A stretch of DNA of 64,000 nucleotides from Unio delphinus (GCA_029339505.1 JAQISU010000155.1:16135501-16199500), one strand, 5' to 3'; counted from the stretch's first letter, positions 12,226 to 23,885 are shown. The notes: generated by a model from the sequence alone, not told the origin. Program-made: numbers and translations.

Positions 12226-12807
12226 TAAAATAAATTTCACACTTTTATGTATTATCTTTTTGATATGTATGACCCGAATCAAATTCGGCAGTGATACATT
12301 CTGGAAAACATGACGATCGTAATTTGTAAGATAGATAGAAGTCAGCTGTTTAATGTAAAGTTGTCAAAACCATATTTACAATCATATTAATAATATTTTA
12401 AAAATGGGTAATAAATATGTTTTCCATGTGTTGATTAGAATGTTTAGATTGCACAAGTGTTCGACACGAATGTTTTCTTGATATGGCATGGAAGATGGTT
12501 TTGCATTATTGTAAATGAGTATATAAACACAAAGTCTATCCTTTAAGTTAACTAAAATTAATTTTTTTTCCTCAATCATGCAGCTGGATAGTTGTTGCTT
12601 AACAACAATATATGAACTTGTTCCACTTGCAAATACAGCATTATTGATTTAACGCTAGCAAGTGAACGCAGCCATTCAAAGTCATGAATACATACTTAGA
12701 AAACACTAATTAATATTGCAAAATTACTGTCTAGTATGTGTTAAAAAATATAAAGTTCTTGGATGCATGAAAATGGTATATGATCTCGAATGTCTTTCAC
12801 TTGATCT
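12226..12807. other. unassigned; downstream of the AIF-1-like gene
   Basis: This lies 3' of the AIF-1-like stop codon on the minus strand and probably includes its 3' UTR. No other feature was recognised. Confidence 0.35.
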
Positions 12808-12892
12808 TTACGGCAAACTGGAAATGTCTTGCTTGGGAGGCTTTCCCTTTGGACGTTCTTGTGCTTTGGCTTTCTCTTCGAAAATCAGAATT
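12808..12892 (-). CDS. AIF-1-like gene, last exon
   Basis: On the minus strand an acceptor (CTTTGTTTTACAG) is followed by one base completing a codon, then 27 codons and TAA at 12810-12808. The product reads ILIFEEKAKAQERPKGKPPK and ends in DISSLP. This is the C-terminal tail of allograft inflammatory factor 1 (Iba1), a Ca2+-binding, actin-bundling EF-hand protein of immune cells. The incoming phase (one base) matches the two bases left at the end of the exon at 14800-14959, giving Leu across the junction. The roughly 1.9-kb intron contains a (TA)n tract. The exon itself is intact; the gene is damaged elsewhere. Confidence 0.8.
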
Positions 12893-13733
12893 CTGTAAAA
12901 CAAAGCATTAGAGATAATGCAACCATGCATATGAATGTATGTATGCATAGAATGTAATGTCATATTTACACAAGTGGCTATATAATGCCTAATAAAAGTT
13001 AAATCTCAGAACCTTGCCGAAATACACCAGGGAGACAATCCTTGCTACCAAAATGAAAATATGCACCAAAATTGCTGATTGGGATTTTACTCCGCACCCA
13101 CAATATACGGATATACAGCGGCATAAAAAAGCTATATAATAAATGATTTATGTTTGAAAAGTGGTTCACGATCAACAAGAGATAAAAAGACATAAACAAA
13201 CCAAGGAGATTGCGGTTCCAAATCACTGGGCACTATATAAATGTACAATGAATTAAGCATAATTAGATAATAAAGGATATTTTGGCTGATTGGTAGTACA
13301 CATATTGCTTAAAAATACTCTGATGATATAGGTTGCATACAATATATATTTTAGGATATGTATTCAATTTCTTAAATAATTAAAAATACACTTCATTTTT
13401 TTAATGTTTCCCAAACCTCTCTCCTTATGTTAAAAATTGTTAAAACGATAGCGTATCGGTTTGAGATAAGAACAATCTATCAGAAAGCAAAAGTATCCAT
13501 CATGATCAGTATACCTTCGTGTATAGTTCCTAAATTTGGAAAGAAGTTCCCTATAAAGGTATAAATATGAACAGATTGGTCTGCCATTTTTGCATTTATG
13601 TAGTGTAAAGAGTAATTTGGGTTATTTTAAAGCCACATGGATGTTACGAAGCAAACATCTTTTGGATCTGTGAAGGGTCAAATTTTTTAATGTAAAGTGG
13701 GGAAGATATTCTAATGTCAAACGTAGGAATGAC

Positions 13734-13736
<3 letters not shown>

Positions 13737-13801
<65 letters not shown>
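13737..13801. repeat. (TA)n microsatellite
   Basis: About 32 AT dinucleotides, inside the last intron of the AIF-1-like gene. Confidence 0.95.
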
Positions 13802-13805
<4 letters not shown>

Positions 13806-14799
13806 ATTGTATCAGTGGATTATAAAACAGGCATAAAAGATGAATTTCAAGTGTAGGATCACGATTTTAGGGCATATTATAACGGTAATGTTTCTTGCGA
13901 CGTAGATGGGGTGGTTCATGCGCTTCGGTCAAAACCGTTTCAAATTGGGATGTCCAAAACACACTGAAGGCAAGTATCATTGATTGATGGTGAATTGGGT
14001 CAAGCATTTCCAAATATGGCTTTCTAGCTAAACCATATACCATAAGAGAAAATATAAAGGTCAAAGTTCTACATAAATACTACAACAATGGCACATGTAT
14101 CAAAACACATGGCGAATTATATTCCGCATAAACCACAATCTTTTAAAAATGGTACGCCTACATATGAGCATCATTACCGTAAGCATTCTATAGTGAATAA
14201 ATTACCTCCATTGTTGCCTTGTTCTAGGTGCCGAAGGAAACATCTATACTATTATACTTACATGAGCCTGTCCTGCAAACAATCAAAACAAATTAACTCG
14301 AAGTATTTGCATTATAGTAAACATTATCGGGTGTATATGTATTGCATGTAGGGACAGAGTCTACCCAGTCTTGGTTCTATAATGCCAAGTAAGTTTATCT
14401 TTCCCCAAAAGGCAAACACAAAAAGCGGAAAAGTATAAAAATTAAAACAGCAACAATAAAACACAAGAAAACAAAGATATATATTTTTCATAATCCCTTT
14501 TCGTAAGAAAAGGCCACGACATTTTTAGATGAAACATCATCCCAAAAGTGTACCAATAATTTCATCATCACCAGCCTCTTTACAATATGTCAATTATACA
14601 TCCCCGATCCCATGAGAGACAGATTAGGATTCGGTAGGGAATAACATTTAGAAAGTTGAAATTTTAACTCAATTTAGAGCGTTTTTATAAATCAAAAGCA
14701 TGTAACATGACAAGTATTTGCCAGAACACATTTTTAAAATCGATGTCAGGATCCAAGAGACTTCATTGTATTTGTGTTTTCTTCATAGATTAAACTTCC

Positions 14800-14959
14800 A
14801 GTTTTAATACGGGTTTTCCTCCCAGCATCTTCCGAATACAATCTCTGTAGGAAATTGTCCATGTGTTCGTCGTGTCCACTTCTGCTATCATTTTCTTTAT
14901 TTCTAAATGTGTTTTGGCCTGACCCAATTTCTCCAACATCCGCTTCAAGCCCATAAGAT
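14800..14959 (-). CDS. AIF-1-like gene, EF-hand exon with mutated donor
   Basis: After the acceptor TTTCCATTACAG the exon enters in phase 1 and encodes [20 protein letters not shown], then [20 protein letters not shown] and a tail ([13 protein letters not shown]). This is the second EF-hand region of AIF-1/Iba1. The loop [12 protein letters not shown] has Trp at position 6, where EF-hands almost always have Gly. The exon should end after AAA-CT. The bases that follow are GGAAGT, one substitution (intron +2, plus-strand 14798) from the ideal GTAAGT. Reading on without splicing gives Glu-Val-stop at 14791-14793. Using the next GT (14795) would shift the last exon out of frame. This supports a decaying paralogue, or a sequencing or assembly error. 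Confidence 0.8.
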
Positions 14960-16049
14960 CTGTAATGGAAAAGACTATATTAATGTTTTTCGAATAAATT
15001 AATTCAATAAAATGACAAAAAGGTAAAAGCAATTAAATCATTTAAATACTGAGATTACTTTAAATGTCAAACAATTTAAAGTTCTAAAGTATGCAATACA
15101 GGGCTTGTTTCAATATAGGCACACTATTTCCTTAGTTGATGAAATATATTAAATTGGATCCAAACGGAAGTCAATTAAAATATTCTTCTTTGAATACTCC
15201 ATGGATGCTTATCCCCTTTGTACATTTAATTCGGATCCATCAACAGATCCAATGTCTTCTTGTATTGAATACAAACAATGCAGTCTGGGAGTGGAACCTA
15301 TAACTGACCTGTACTGCAAATCAACCACAAACCATTGCTACTCGCCATTTCCTGTCCTGCCACCTCATGTACTAAAATAAATCATCCTTACCACCCGTGC
15401 GTTTGAACCGAACGCATCTGCTCTAATGTCCCTATCACTCTTAGGCATGAAATGAGACTTAGACCTAAAGGGGTACATCAGAACGAGAGAATGGAGAAGG
15501 AAATACACTGACGAGTCCACGAACATTGCTGGAGCAGTTGATATAAATGTACATTTGAAATATGTATAACCAATAAAGTTCACCAAACGCATCAGCTTCT
15601 TTGTTACTTATCACCCGTATGCCCTAGTCGTACAGCTAGTCACTAAGAAACATTGGCATCAGAATGAATCTTCGTAATGTTGTAGGTCGTAGTTCAAGAT
15701 GTCCCAAAAACATCTCAATGACCACATCGTACAAGACGCAGGCACATGCATTTGCAACAACAACAAAAAAACACTGTATAATATGCAACCAAGCATATGC
15801 CCGAAATCCGATCCATAACATGAGTTAGCGAAGCATATGGCATCCTATATGCTAGTTAAACCACTGATTTCAGAAAACGAATTACTAAGAGTCACATTTG
15901 CAACAAATCAACGAAGTGAACCAGTCACTACAATGCAATTCTGACATTCTGTAGATTCTCAAGAGGCATCCGACATAGTCTAAATCAGCTTTTGGACCGA
16001 TATACAATGCACACATGCGGCAATATACTGGATTCTGCATAATGGTAAT
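14960..16049. other. AIF-1-like intron, no recognised feature
   Basis: Intronic on the minus strand. Open frames at 15365-15592 and 15636-15821 have no recognisable content. Confidence 0.5.
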
Positions 16050-16270
16050 CATGATTTGTTTGTTTGTTTGATCAGAATTTTTAACGTTGCTTTAATAATT
16101 GTCCAGTTATATCGCTACGATGTCTGCAGTGAGGCAGTTTATAGTGATGTCTAGCACTGGGCCATCATGCCGCAGACATGTGGCATGATGTCCCGCCCCG
16201 TCACATTATCCTAACACCAGGCTGACCAGTCCTGACACTAACTTCTTAATGATGAGTGCCAAGCGCAAAA
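16050..16270 (-). mobile_element. SINE family A copy, without tRNA head
   Basis: Shares the family core (GATGTCTAGCACTGGGCCAT, CCAGTCCTGACAC, GAGTGCCAAGCG) with copies at 16929, 21985, 41266, 49314 and 57003. The tRNA-like head is missing, so it is truncated. Orientation follows the tRNA heads of the other copies. Confidence 0.6.
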
Positions 16271-16377
16271 TATGATCTAAATAGAGAAAACAATGATCTT
16301 ACAAATGAAGTTTTGTCCATAAAGTAGTCAGGTTCATGACCTGTACCAAACTCTTTGACACAATTCGTACACATACC

Positions 16378-16423
16378 AGTAGTAGTAGTAGTAGTAGTAG
16401 TAGCAGTAGTAGTAGTAGTAGTA
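16378..16423. repeat. (AGT)n microsatellite
   Basis: About 15 AGT units with one GCA variant. Confidence 0.95.
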
Positions 16424-16889
16424 TTCCCGTCAGGTTTTAATACATCACTACAACATTCTCATAACACTTTGTTTTACTGCTTTCTCTACACAAAACTGTA
16501 CAGAAATATATTTTGATACATATTAATTTATGTATACACCGAGGCCGTTATATTTATTAATCCGACATCGGGCTATTTATTAAGTCTCAGCATTCAATAT
16601 TATCATTCAGGACACAGAGAAGAACAATGACACGAAATTTTCGATTTACCGGAATGTCATACGAAAAGCGAACATTCATTTATCATCAAACATGTCAGTA
16701 GATATAGCTGCTTACTACGAAAACAGCAGCAGAACTAAAAAAAACATATTGTTCAAACAATGAACGTTATTTGGCGGAAACGTATTACTTCGTCTTAGAA
16801 TATATACATTATTGTGCCCTCTGAGTCATTTTATAGTTGATATATTTACAATGTAAGTCACTGAGGTAATAGTCAAATACGTAATTACA

Positions 16890-16890
<1 letters not shown>

Positions 16891-16927
<37 letters not shown>
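16891..16927. repeat. (TG)n microsatellite
   Basis: About 18 TG units, directly against the end of the SINE that follows; it may be that SINE's tail. Confidence 0.95.
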
Positions 16928-16928
<1 letters not shown>

Positions 16929-16930
<2 letters not shown>

Positions 16931-17235
16931 TTCGATTTTAACGTAGCTTCAGTAAGTTTTATGTCATATGGCCACAATGTCTGAACGGTGGCAGTTTATT
17001 GCGATGTCTAGTACCGGGGCATCATGCAATAGACATGTAACATAGTGCCACACCCAGTCACATTATTCTGACATTAGGCCGACCATGCCTAACATTCACC
17101 TCTAAATGTTGAGCGCCAAGCGAGGCAGATGCAAGTACCATATGGATAAGTCTTTGACATGAATCGGCTGGGGTTTGAACCTGCGACCTTCTGCATCCGA
17201 AATGGACACTCTGACCACTTCAGCCACAGAGGGGG
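16929..17235 (-). mobile_element. SINE family A, full-length candidate
   Basis: Read on minus, a tRNA-like head (TGGCTGAAGTGGTCAGAGTG as box A, GGTTCAAACCCC as box B) precedes the family core, and the element ends near the (TG)n tract. It lies in the AIF-1-like intron next to the 42-nt exon. Pol III internal promoter boxes are visible. Confidence 0.7.
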
Positions 17236-17330
17236 TCACTTGAGTGGTCACTTAAATTGGTAAAAATTCAAATGCAAAACGTAATTGCTTTAAGAGTGGT
17301 ACCAAAGTATACTAATAGAAGAGCACTTAC

Positions 17331-17372
17331 CGATATTTCCGTTCTGGTCATGCTCAAATTTCAGAAATTTGG
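17331..17372 (-). CDS. AIF-1-like gene, 42-nt exon (first EF-hand)
   Basis: Minus strand, between an acceptor (TTAAATTTTCAG) and a perfect donor (GTAAGT at 17330-17325). It encodes AKFLKFEHDQNGNI, the entry of the first EF-hand. It leaves one base (G) that joins AT of the next exon to give Asp, so the phase-1 junction matches. It starts with two bases of a codon, so it needs an upstream exon ending in phase 1. The exon seen at 18719-18780 ends in phase 0, so one exon is missing or undetected between them. Confidence 0.75.
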
Positions 17373-17669
17373 CTGAAAATTTAAGACACATCGTCATGTG
17401 ATTGTGAAGGACGAAAACGCACATTATACAATACGAATACCTTTTCCCCGTGTAATTGAAATTTACTCGGAAGAATATAACTAAACCTATTGGTGAACAT
17501 TCTACGTACCATTGGTTCTGGTATATTACTCGTTACTTTTACTTTAAAAAACTTTTTTTGGCTACATATCAGTTCTGATTTGTTCCACACTACACCTCAC
17601 TTTGGACTTTTTCATACTTCCTTTCTCGACTAAAATAGTTAAATCTTTAAATCCTTGCAAATGTTGGCC

Positions 17670-17670
<1 letters not shown>

Positions 17671-17726
<56 letters not shown>

Positions 17727-17740
17727 CTAATAATAATAAT
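17671..17740. repeat. (AAT)n microsatellite
   Basis: About 23 AAT units with one interruption. Confidence 0.95.
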
Positions 17741-17754
17741 GAGGACCATGTTTA

Positions 17755-18230
17755 CAATGTAGCCACTCTGGTGGCCATATTGGCTATCTGATCAATGCCA
17801 TTTTTATTAAGATCAAATAGGCATAATAAGACGTCTTCTGGTGGACATCACGTGGCAATATTACATTCCGTTCAGGAGGAGTAGCCATATCAAAGTTGTC
17901 ATGATCACTGCTTTGGCGGATATGCTGGATATCAAATAGGCGATACATTCATTTTAGACCAACAATATACCGTAAGAAGTCTTTTGGTAAAATTCCATGT
18001 TGATATAACCACCCATTTGGTGGAGTAGAGATAATAAAGTTGTATAGATAACCGCTGTGGGCCATATTTAATATCAGATTGTCATAATGTTCATCTGGGA
18101 CCAAGCAGACAAGATGTCTTTTGGTGAAAGCACTATGTCTATATGCCTTCTTATTTAGAAGAAGTAGTGACAACAAGAGTATGTGGTGGCCATGAAATAG
18201 GCACTATTTTCATTTAGGCCCAAAGAGGCG
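17755..18230. repeat. degenerate ~140-bp tandem repeat, about 3.3 copies
   Basis: Variants of GGTGGCCATATTGGATATC recur near 17768, 17913, 18056 and 18185 (spacing 145, 143, 129), each followed by CATTTTAGRCC-like and TCTTTTGGTGAAA-like motifs. Distantly similar sequence lies beside the TC tracts of the large tandem units (for example 38570-38700). Confidence 0.55.
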
Positions 18231-18354
18231 ATTGAATGAATGTGGGTGCAAACGTTTCTGGCAATTCTTCAAATAGTTTATGAGAAATAACATTAACAAT
18301 CTTGTGCTAATAGACGGACAGACGACGGACGACCTACAACAGTACATCCCATAA

Positions 18355-18590
18355 GCTCTTCTAAGCCCTTGGTGGCGAAATGGTCCATGGTGATCGTCTT
18401 TACAGATCACTGATATTTCACTTCTGTCCGCATGGGTTCGAGTCTCGGATCAGCCAACGTTGTAATATGAAAAATCTTGCCAGTAGCTTTCTATCGGTAA
18501 GTGATATCTTGCTGAAGTCTTCTTTCATCAAAGAAACTGGCCGCCATTTATGAAAAATGGAGCTCAACCTATTCAACCACAAACCCATAA
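18355..18590 (+). mobile_element. SINE family B copy
   Basis: A tRNA-like head (GGTGGCGAAATGGTCC; GGGTTCGAGTCTCGG) is followed by a tail with CTGGCCGCCATTTATGAAAA. The same tail motif occurs at 21580-21808, defining a second SINE family here. Confidence 0.6.
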
Positions 18591-18718
18591 CCTGGTAAAG
18601 CTTATGATCAGTCGAGCAAAACCAAACACTTATCAAATAGATGTAGTGAACATCTACCATCCCCTATCCTGCCTCTACCCCGCCTCCCCGAAAAGCAAAC
18701 TTTTACTGTAAGGATCAC

Positions 18719-18780
18719 TTTATTTATGTCATCTAGAGCAGCCTCCCTCTTGGATACCAGTTGGCCATACGCCTTACTAC
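18719..18780 (-). CDS. AIF-1-like gene, N-terminal exon (62 nt)
   Basis: After TTCTACAG the exon encodes GSKAYGQLVSKREAALDDIN plus Lys, matching the AIF-1 N-terminal helix (GGKAxGxL followed by LxxINK). It ends at AAA before GTGATC, a weak donor. The start-codon exon was not identified at higher coordinates. Together the four exons span about 6 kb, ordered on the minus strand as expected for AIF-1. Confidence 0.6.
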
Positions 18781-20272
18781 CTGTAGAAAGATCCATAGAA
18801 AATAAAACAAACTGTCGTCATGATAGGCAGATCACAAAAATATATTGATAATATAACGATGTAGCAAAATTATTTATTGAATTGTAATTTAGAAAATGTT
18901 AAAGTCTATTTGTGTTAGTTCTTGTAAAGTTATAATCTAGCAGTAAAGCATGAAGTCGGTATAACAACGTCTACTAAAGTTGGACAGAAACTAATCGCAA
19001 AATGTGTGGGGACTGGGAGATAGGGGTGATGATAGAGTGCGACATAACCGTGAAAAACAGACTGTCAATAATGACCAAGAAAACAGAGAACGATACGTGT
19101 TTTATTGTTTACTGAATACATATGTTAAGAATAGATACACACACAGGCGCGAAGGATACTATACGTCAAATGCGTGGTATTTATACCTTAAAAGTGGCAA
19201 AGAGCATGGGGAAAACCTTGAAGAAATATCCCTAGTCTGCACAAAACATTTGTACTGTAATATTTTCTTGCGGAAGAAAATGCAAGAGTAAAAATGTATT
19301 GTAAAGAATCAACAATTTCTTTCATAGCAAAATATTTTAAACTTTAACTTTGAATCTTGATTAACTACTTAGAAAAGAAGTATTTAATTTTGAAAAATTG
19401 CTTTCGTCACCCTATCAATTCAGATCCTATATTGACCCTTAAACATCGCAGTTCAACAAAATGAAGGATATGTATTCTCTTTTGCTCCGATTAATTGATT
19501 TGATCGAATATTGGCCTCCTTCTTTGAAATTACTACTTAGTCGATTAAGATTTTGTGTGAGCTATTTTAATCCAAATTTTATTTCGGACTTTCCGATTTT
19601 GGGAAGACATTATTTAACATATTAATAAAATTTAATTAATTATCGATTGGTAGGTAGAAATTAATGAGCGATTGTAAAATTGTATCGGTTAAAGCATCAA
19701 TATGTGTGTGTGTGTGTGCGTGTGTGTGTGCGTGTGTGTGTGTGTGTGTGCGAAAGAGTATGTTGATCAAGAGCAGCTAATATCTTGACTAATGCGCTGT
19801 TAGATATGGCAAAACTATGAGCGAGGACTGATAAAATCGATATTGATTACTGGTCCTTTTTATCAGACTATAATGTATATTGTATGAACAACAACAGAAT
19901 TCGCACACTCTTAAACTCCATTTACTGCTATTGAATAGGTTGTATATTTAATGCGTGATTCGATAAACTGTTATCACTGTTGTGAAGAGGGAAGTAAATA
20001 TCATACGACAGTAAATAACATATGACGTGAAATAATTCATTATACATCGGCCTGATTACTCTTTAGTTTCATTCTTGACATATGTGGTTTGTAATTTTTG
20101 TTCAATAATAATAAGGAAATACACGACGTGAAACAATTTCATTATATGGTGCTATTTCTCATCTTGAAATATCTTCTGATAATCCAGATTATCAACTTGT
20201 ACTGACCACTTTCATGTCCTCAAAATGAAACTAATTTGTAAATCACAGCTCCAACTTGACAGAATAACATAA
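18781..20272. other. AIF-1-like upstream region, no recognised gene
   Basis: A first exon and promoter for the AIF-1-like gene would be expected on minus, but no short ATG exon with a matching phase could be recognised. A 95-codon frame (+, 19004-19291) has no known domain. Confidence 0.35.
19702..19752. repeat. (TG)n/(CG) microsatellite
   Basis: About 25 dinucleotides, mostly TG with CG interruptions. Confidence 0.95.
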
Positions 20273-20410
20273 ATCAGAAAGAGAAAAAATATAATATGAT
20301 CTCATCTGGTTATAATAGAGATCAACATGACGTATATCAGAAAGAGAGAAAATATAATATAATCTTATCTAGTTATAATAGAGATCAACGTGACGTATAT
20401 CAGAAATAAA
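20273..20410. repeat. 63-bp tandem repeat, about 2.2 copies
   Basis: ATCAGAAAGAG begins at 20273 and 20336, with a third partial copy at 20399. Each unit contains TATAATAGAGATCAAC. Confidence 0.8.
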
Positions 20411-20910
20411 CAAGTGGAATATTATCTCATGTAGTGCTATACATCAATAAAAATTTCCACAGTGCAGACATCGTAGCAATATGGTTCAAATTCTTAAAGC
20501 TACTTTAAAAATCTAAATCACATACACATACACACATATTCAAATATATGTTTTATCTATGAATTGTTAATATTTACTTCATTACTCGTAGTAAAATCTA
20601 CGATTGTTGGACACATTTAATCTAGTGTTCAATTCGATTATCCATATATGGTCCCTCAATGGGTTCAGATAATTGACATTTTACATTTATAAATATATAT
20701 CTGTTTATGTGGATTCGTTTCATTTTCATTTGTGAATCTTGCATGTCATTCCTTGTGTCGTTAACAAATCTTATTGATAAGAGTTAATTTATTTCATAAC
20801 TCAATTTCATATTAACAATAAGGTTGAGCCGTCTGCATTGCCCCACAATAGGCTTACAGATGTAGAATATGGCTGACTCGTTGTTGTATAGAACTTACCG
20901 CTACTGAACA

Positions 20911-20990
20911 AAACGTTTCTAGATGTTTTGTATCAGCACGTTTTGTCGCGGTTAGCAATACGTGCGGCTACAAAGCATCTACAAAACGTA
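20911..20990. repeat. long imperfect hairpin
   Basis: AGATGTTTTGTA (20921-20932) pairs with TACAAAGCATCT (20969-20980), with further pairing outside (AAACGT near 20911 with ACGT-like near 20987). A nested GCACGT/ACGTGC stem lies in the loop. No family was recognised. Confidence 0.5.
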
Positions 20991-21491
20991 GCTTGTGATG
21001 GTTAACCTCTCTTGTATGGAGGCATGCTTGGATTTTAATTTGGAAATGCGTCGATAACGGTCTGCTTGAAATGTTAATGTAGGATCAGGTGGAGGAAATG
21101 ACAAAGTAGAGACAAGCCAGAGACAAATATGGGAAAAGCTCGTGCCATTTTAAATAGTGTCATATGTGATATTTTCCAGAATAGTTAGTAATAAAGGCGG
21201 ACTAGAGAAAATCATTCCAACTTAGATGGGAGTGTTAACATTTTGGCGATGAGAGAAAGTTACTTATGGTAGGCTAAGCTCATCATTGGGGGGTGGGGGT
21301 GGGTCATAGACGAACGGCAATGTTTGGAGTAATGTACCTTGCGAAATTCGGCAGTTCAAGATTTTGTACTGAAAGGGGAGCTTGATGGACTATGAAGGAA
21401 TTAAGAAGTATTTTTTCTCGTGAAAACGTTGCCCAAGAGGCCAGTGTCTGGAAGGTTGAGGACACAGGAAAGAGAGCTTCATAGAAATGGG

Positions 21492-21494
<3 letters not shown>

Positions 21495-21577
<83 letters not shown>
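21495..21577. repeat. (GA)n microsatellite
   Basis: About 41 GA units, followed directly by a SINE. Reading frames through it are artefacts. Confidence 0.95.
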
Positions 21578-21579
<2 letters not shown>

Positions 21580-21808
21580 GTCTAAAGCGTTACGGAACAT
21601 TGCTATCCCACCCCTGTGTGTCTAGGTTCCAGTCTCGGGCTCAATATGGGTATGCGATACCGCTTGCCGGTAGCTTTTCAAAGTGTCTGGTTCTTTCCGG
21701 GATTTTCCCGGGTTCTTCCCCCACCATTTATACTGGCCGCCATGTATAGCCTATTTTGTGCTAAAAAAATGGCGTTAAACCCTATAAGAACAATAACAAC
21801 CATCCATT
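21580..21808 (+). mobile_element. SINE family B copy
   Basis: Box-B-like GTTCCAGTCTCGG near 21630, then the conserved family tail (ACTGGCCGCCATGTATAG, AAAAAAATGGCGTTAAACCC) and an AACAATAACAACCATCCATT end. The tail is shared with 18355-18590. Confidence 0.65.
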
Positions 21809-21984
21809 AATGGCATATTTTATTGTCTGCTCAATCCGGGCAACAACAACGTGATCGGTCATCTCCTAGATACCGATAATAGAAAATACCATGGCATATG
21901 ATGATCATAGCGCCACCATAACACTTACATATATTGGGACTAACTTCCGTAGGGTCCTAGAAATATACACTTTATCCGTTATAT

Positions 21985-22132
21985 ATTATTCATCTTGATG
22001 CTGAGCGCTTAACGAGGCAGTTGTTATTACCATTTTTATAAGTCCTTGGTGTGACTATGCTTGGGTTTGAACCCACGATCTATCTATCGCATCCGAGACA
22101 GACGCTCTAACTTCTAGGCCACCGGAGCAGTC
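21985..22132 (-). mobile_element. SINE family A copy, truncated
   Basis: On minus: TGGCCTAGAAGTTAGAGCGT (box A) and GTGGGTTCAAACCCAAGC (box B), then the start of the family core, truncated. Confidence 0.65.
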
Positions 22133-22329
22133 CATGTAAATGTGTTAAAGGAATTAGTGCAATTTTCTTTATACAGCACATACAGCACAACTTTTGCATA
22201 CATGAGAAGGGCAATTACAAAACTATATAACTGATTGACCAACAAGATCTATTTGTAAATCATCATGAATTTATGTCAGTAGTAAATTGTGGACTGATAT
22301 TATAATATAACAATGTCCCATTTATTCGA

Positions 22330-22625
22330 TATGTATGTATGTATGTATGCATGCATGTATGTATGTATGTATGCATGCATGCATGCATGCATGCATGCAT
22401 GTATGTATGTATGTATGTATGTATGTATGTATGTATGTATGTATGTATGTATGTATGTATGTATGTATGTATGTATGCATGTATGTATGTATGTACGTAC
22501 GTAAGTACAGACGGAAGGACGGACGGACGGACGGATGGATGGATGGATGGATGTGTGTGCGTGTGTGTGTATGTATGTATGTATGTATGTATGTATGTAT
22601 GTATGTATGTATGTATGTATGTGTG
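22330..22625. repeat. (ATGT)n/(GGAC)n compound microsatellite
   Basis: About 300 bp of ATGT/ATGC tetramers with an inner GGAC/GGAT block near 22508-22550. Apparent open frames on both strands are repeat translations. Confidence 0.95.
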
Positions 22626-22656
22626 CATGTGTTTAAAAAAATAATGGTTTTAAAAA

Positions 22657-22965
22657 AGAAACGTTAAACACAATTTTGGGGTCTGTAGATCACCCATTTC
22701 AGTACAATTTGTTTGGGTGACAGTAGATTAAATAAATGTGTGTAAGAGTTTACAATAACACTTGTGTGCGTGTTTTTGCTTTAGAAAAAAAATATGTGTA
22801 AGACTTATTGTAATGGTTATATTAAAAACAGACCCCAAAATGGTGTTTAACGTTTTTAATTCAACCATTCGTTTTTTCTTTCTTTCTTACTAAAACTTAC
22901 ACACGTTTATTTAAAGCAAAAGCACGCACACAAATTGTACTGAAATGGGTAACAGTAGATTAGGC
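22657..22965. repeat. nested inverted repeats
   Basis: AACGTTAAACACAATTTTGG (from 22661, continuing GGTCTG) is inverted at 22831-22856 with one mismatch. A second module (TTGTGTGCGTGTTTTTGC near 22764) is inverted at 22913-22935. A third (CCCATTTCAGTACAATTTG near 22692) is inverted at 22934-22951. ACACCATTTTGGGGTCTG recurs near 23041. The arms are not in simple mirror order, so this looks like several copies of one small element in both orientations. Confidence 0.6.
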
Positions 22966-23133
22966 GATACTTTAACCTGGAGTGTTTGAGAGATGGGCAG
23001 ACATAGCTAACATTACTGGTAAATATATACAAAACGCAGGACACCATTTTGGGGTCTGTTATTTTTTGCGGTATGATAAGGACAACGTTAATAAAGACCA
23101 ACACACATTACATATGAGAAATGGTCATTGTTT

Positions 23134-23214
23134 TCATTCATTCATTCATTCATTCATTCATTCATTCATTCATTCATTCATTCATTCATTCATTCATTCA
23201 TTCATTCATTCATT
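23134..23214. repeat. (ATTC)n microsatellite
   Basis: About 20 ATTC units. Confidence 0.95.
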
Positions 23215-23822
23215 TTATAAAGAAGATAGTGCGATACGTATTGTCGATTGACTGCTTGACATTTTGCTGTGGATAAAAAATTTAAGAGGTGTCCCGTGTT
23301 TTGCAGCACACGCTACCAACAAATCTAAGGGTATGAAAAAGAGGCAGTACCAAAATTTGCCTTGTTCTATCGACAGTTTAAACTGATAGGTCGGACATTG
23401 ATACAATTGTTCTAAACGCATGTTTCGCTTTCAGAATTTAGAATTAACCATAGGCATGGTTATACAGTGCAATGTCACTTGCGCCATTCTTGAAAAAAAC
23501 CCTGTGTTTGTTGCCTTTTAGAAGAAGAAGAAAAAAAACGGTAGATCTAATGTTAGAATTGTTTTCTTGACACATTGCAGTGTGCAAAAATAGGATAAAG
23601 CTAAGATACCTGAATTGTACAAGATCAAGTCAACGCAAGATTTTGTTTCATACAATGATTTACTGATAGAAGAAAAAATCGTTCTATAATTTTAGGTTGT
23701 AAGTTTTGAAAACAAATTTACATGACACACGGAAAAGTTTACTTAATTATGGTGACTAAGCTCACAGTTTTGTAGAGGTATCTTCAAAACAGGAACAGAT
23801 GCCATTAGATTTCAATAAAAAT

Positions 23823-23825
<3 letters not shown>

Positions 23826-23885
<60 letters not shown>

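Noticed and set aside
16929..17235. tRNA gene
   Set aside because: Box A and B are present but the cloverleaf ends and 3' region are not tRNA; the sequence is a SINE seen in several copies.
17595..17640. Possible missing AIF-1 exon (minus strand, a KYEK-like stretch after an AG)
   Set aside because: The required phase gives a stop and the donor is poor; similarity is too short to support.
21304..21749. Open frames through Arg-Glu or Leu-Ser runs
   Set aside because: They cross a (GA)n tract followed by a SINE; not genes.
22263..22667. Long open frames of over 100 codons on both strands
   Set aside because: They are translations of an (ATGT)n/(GGAC)n microsatellite.
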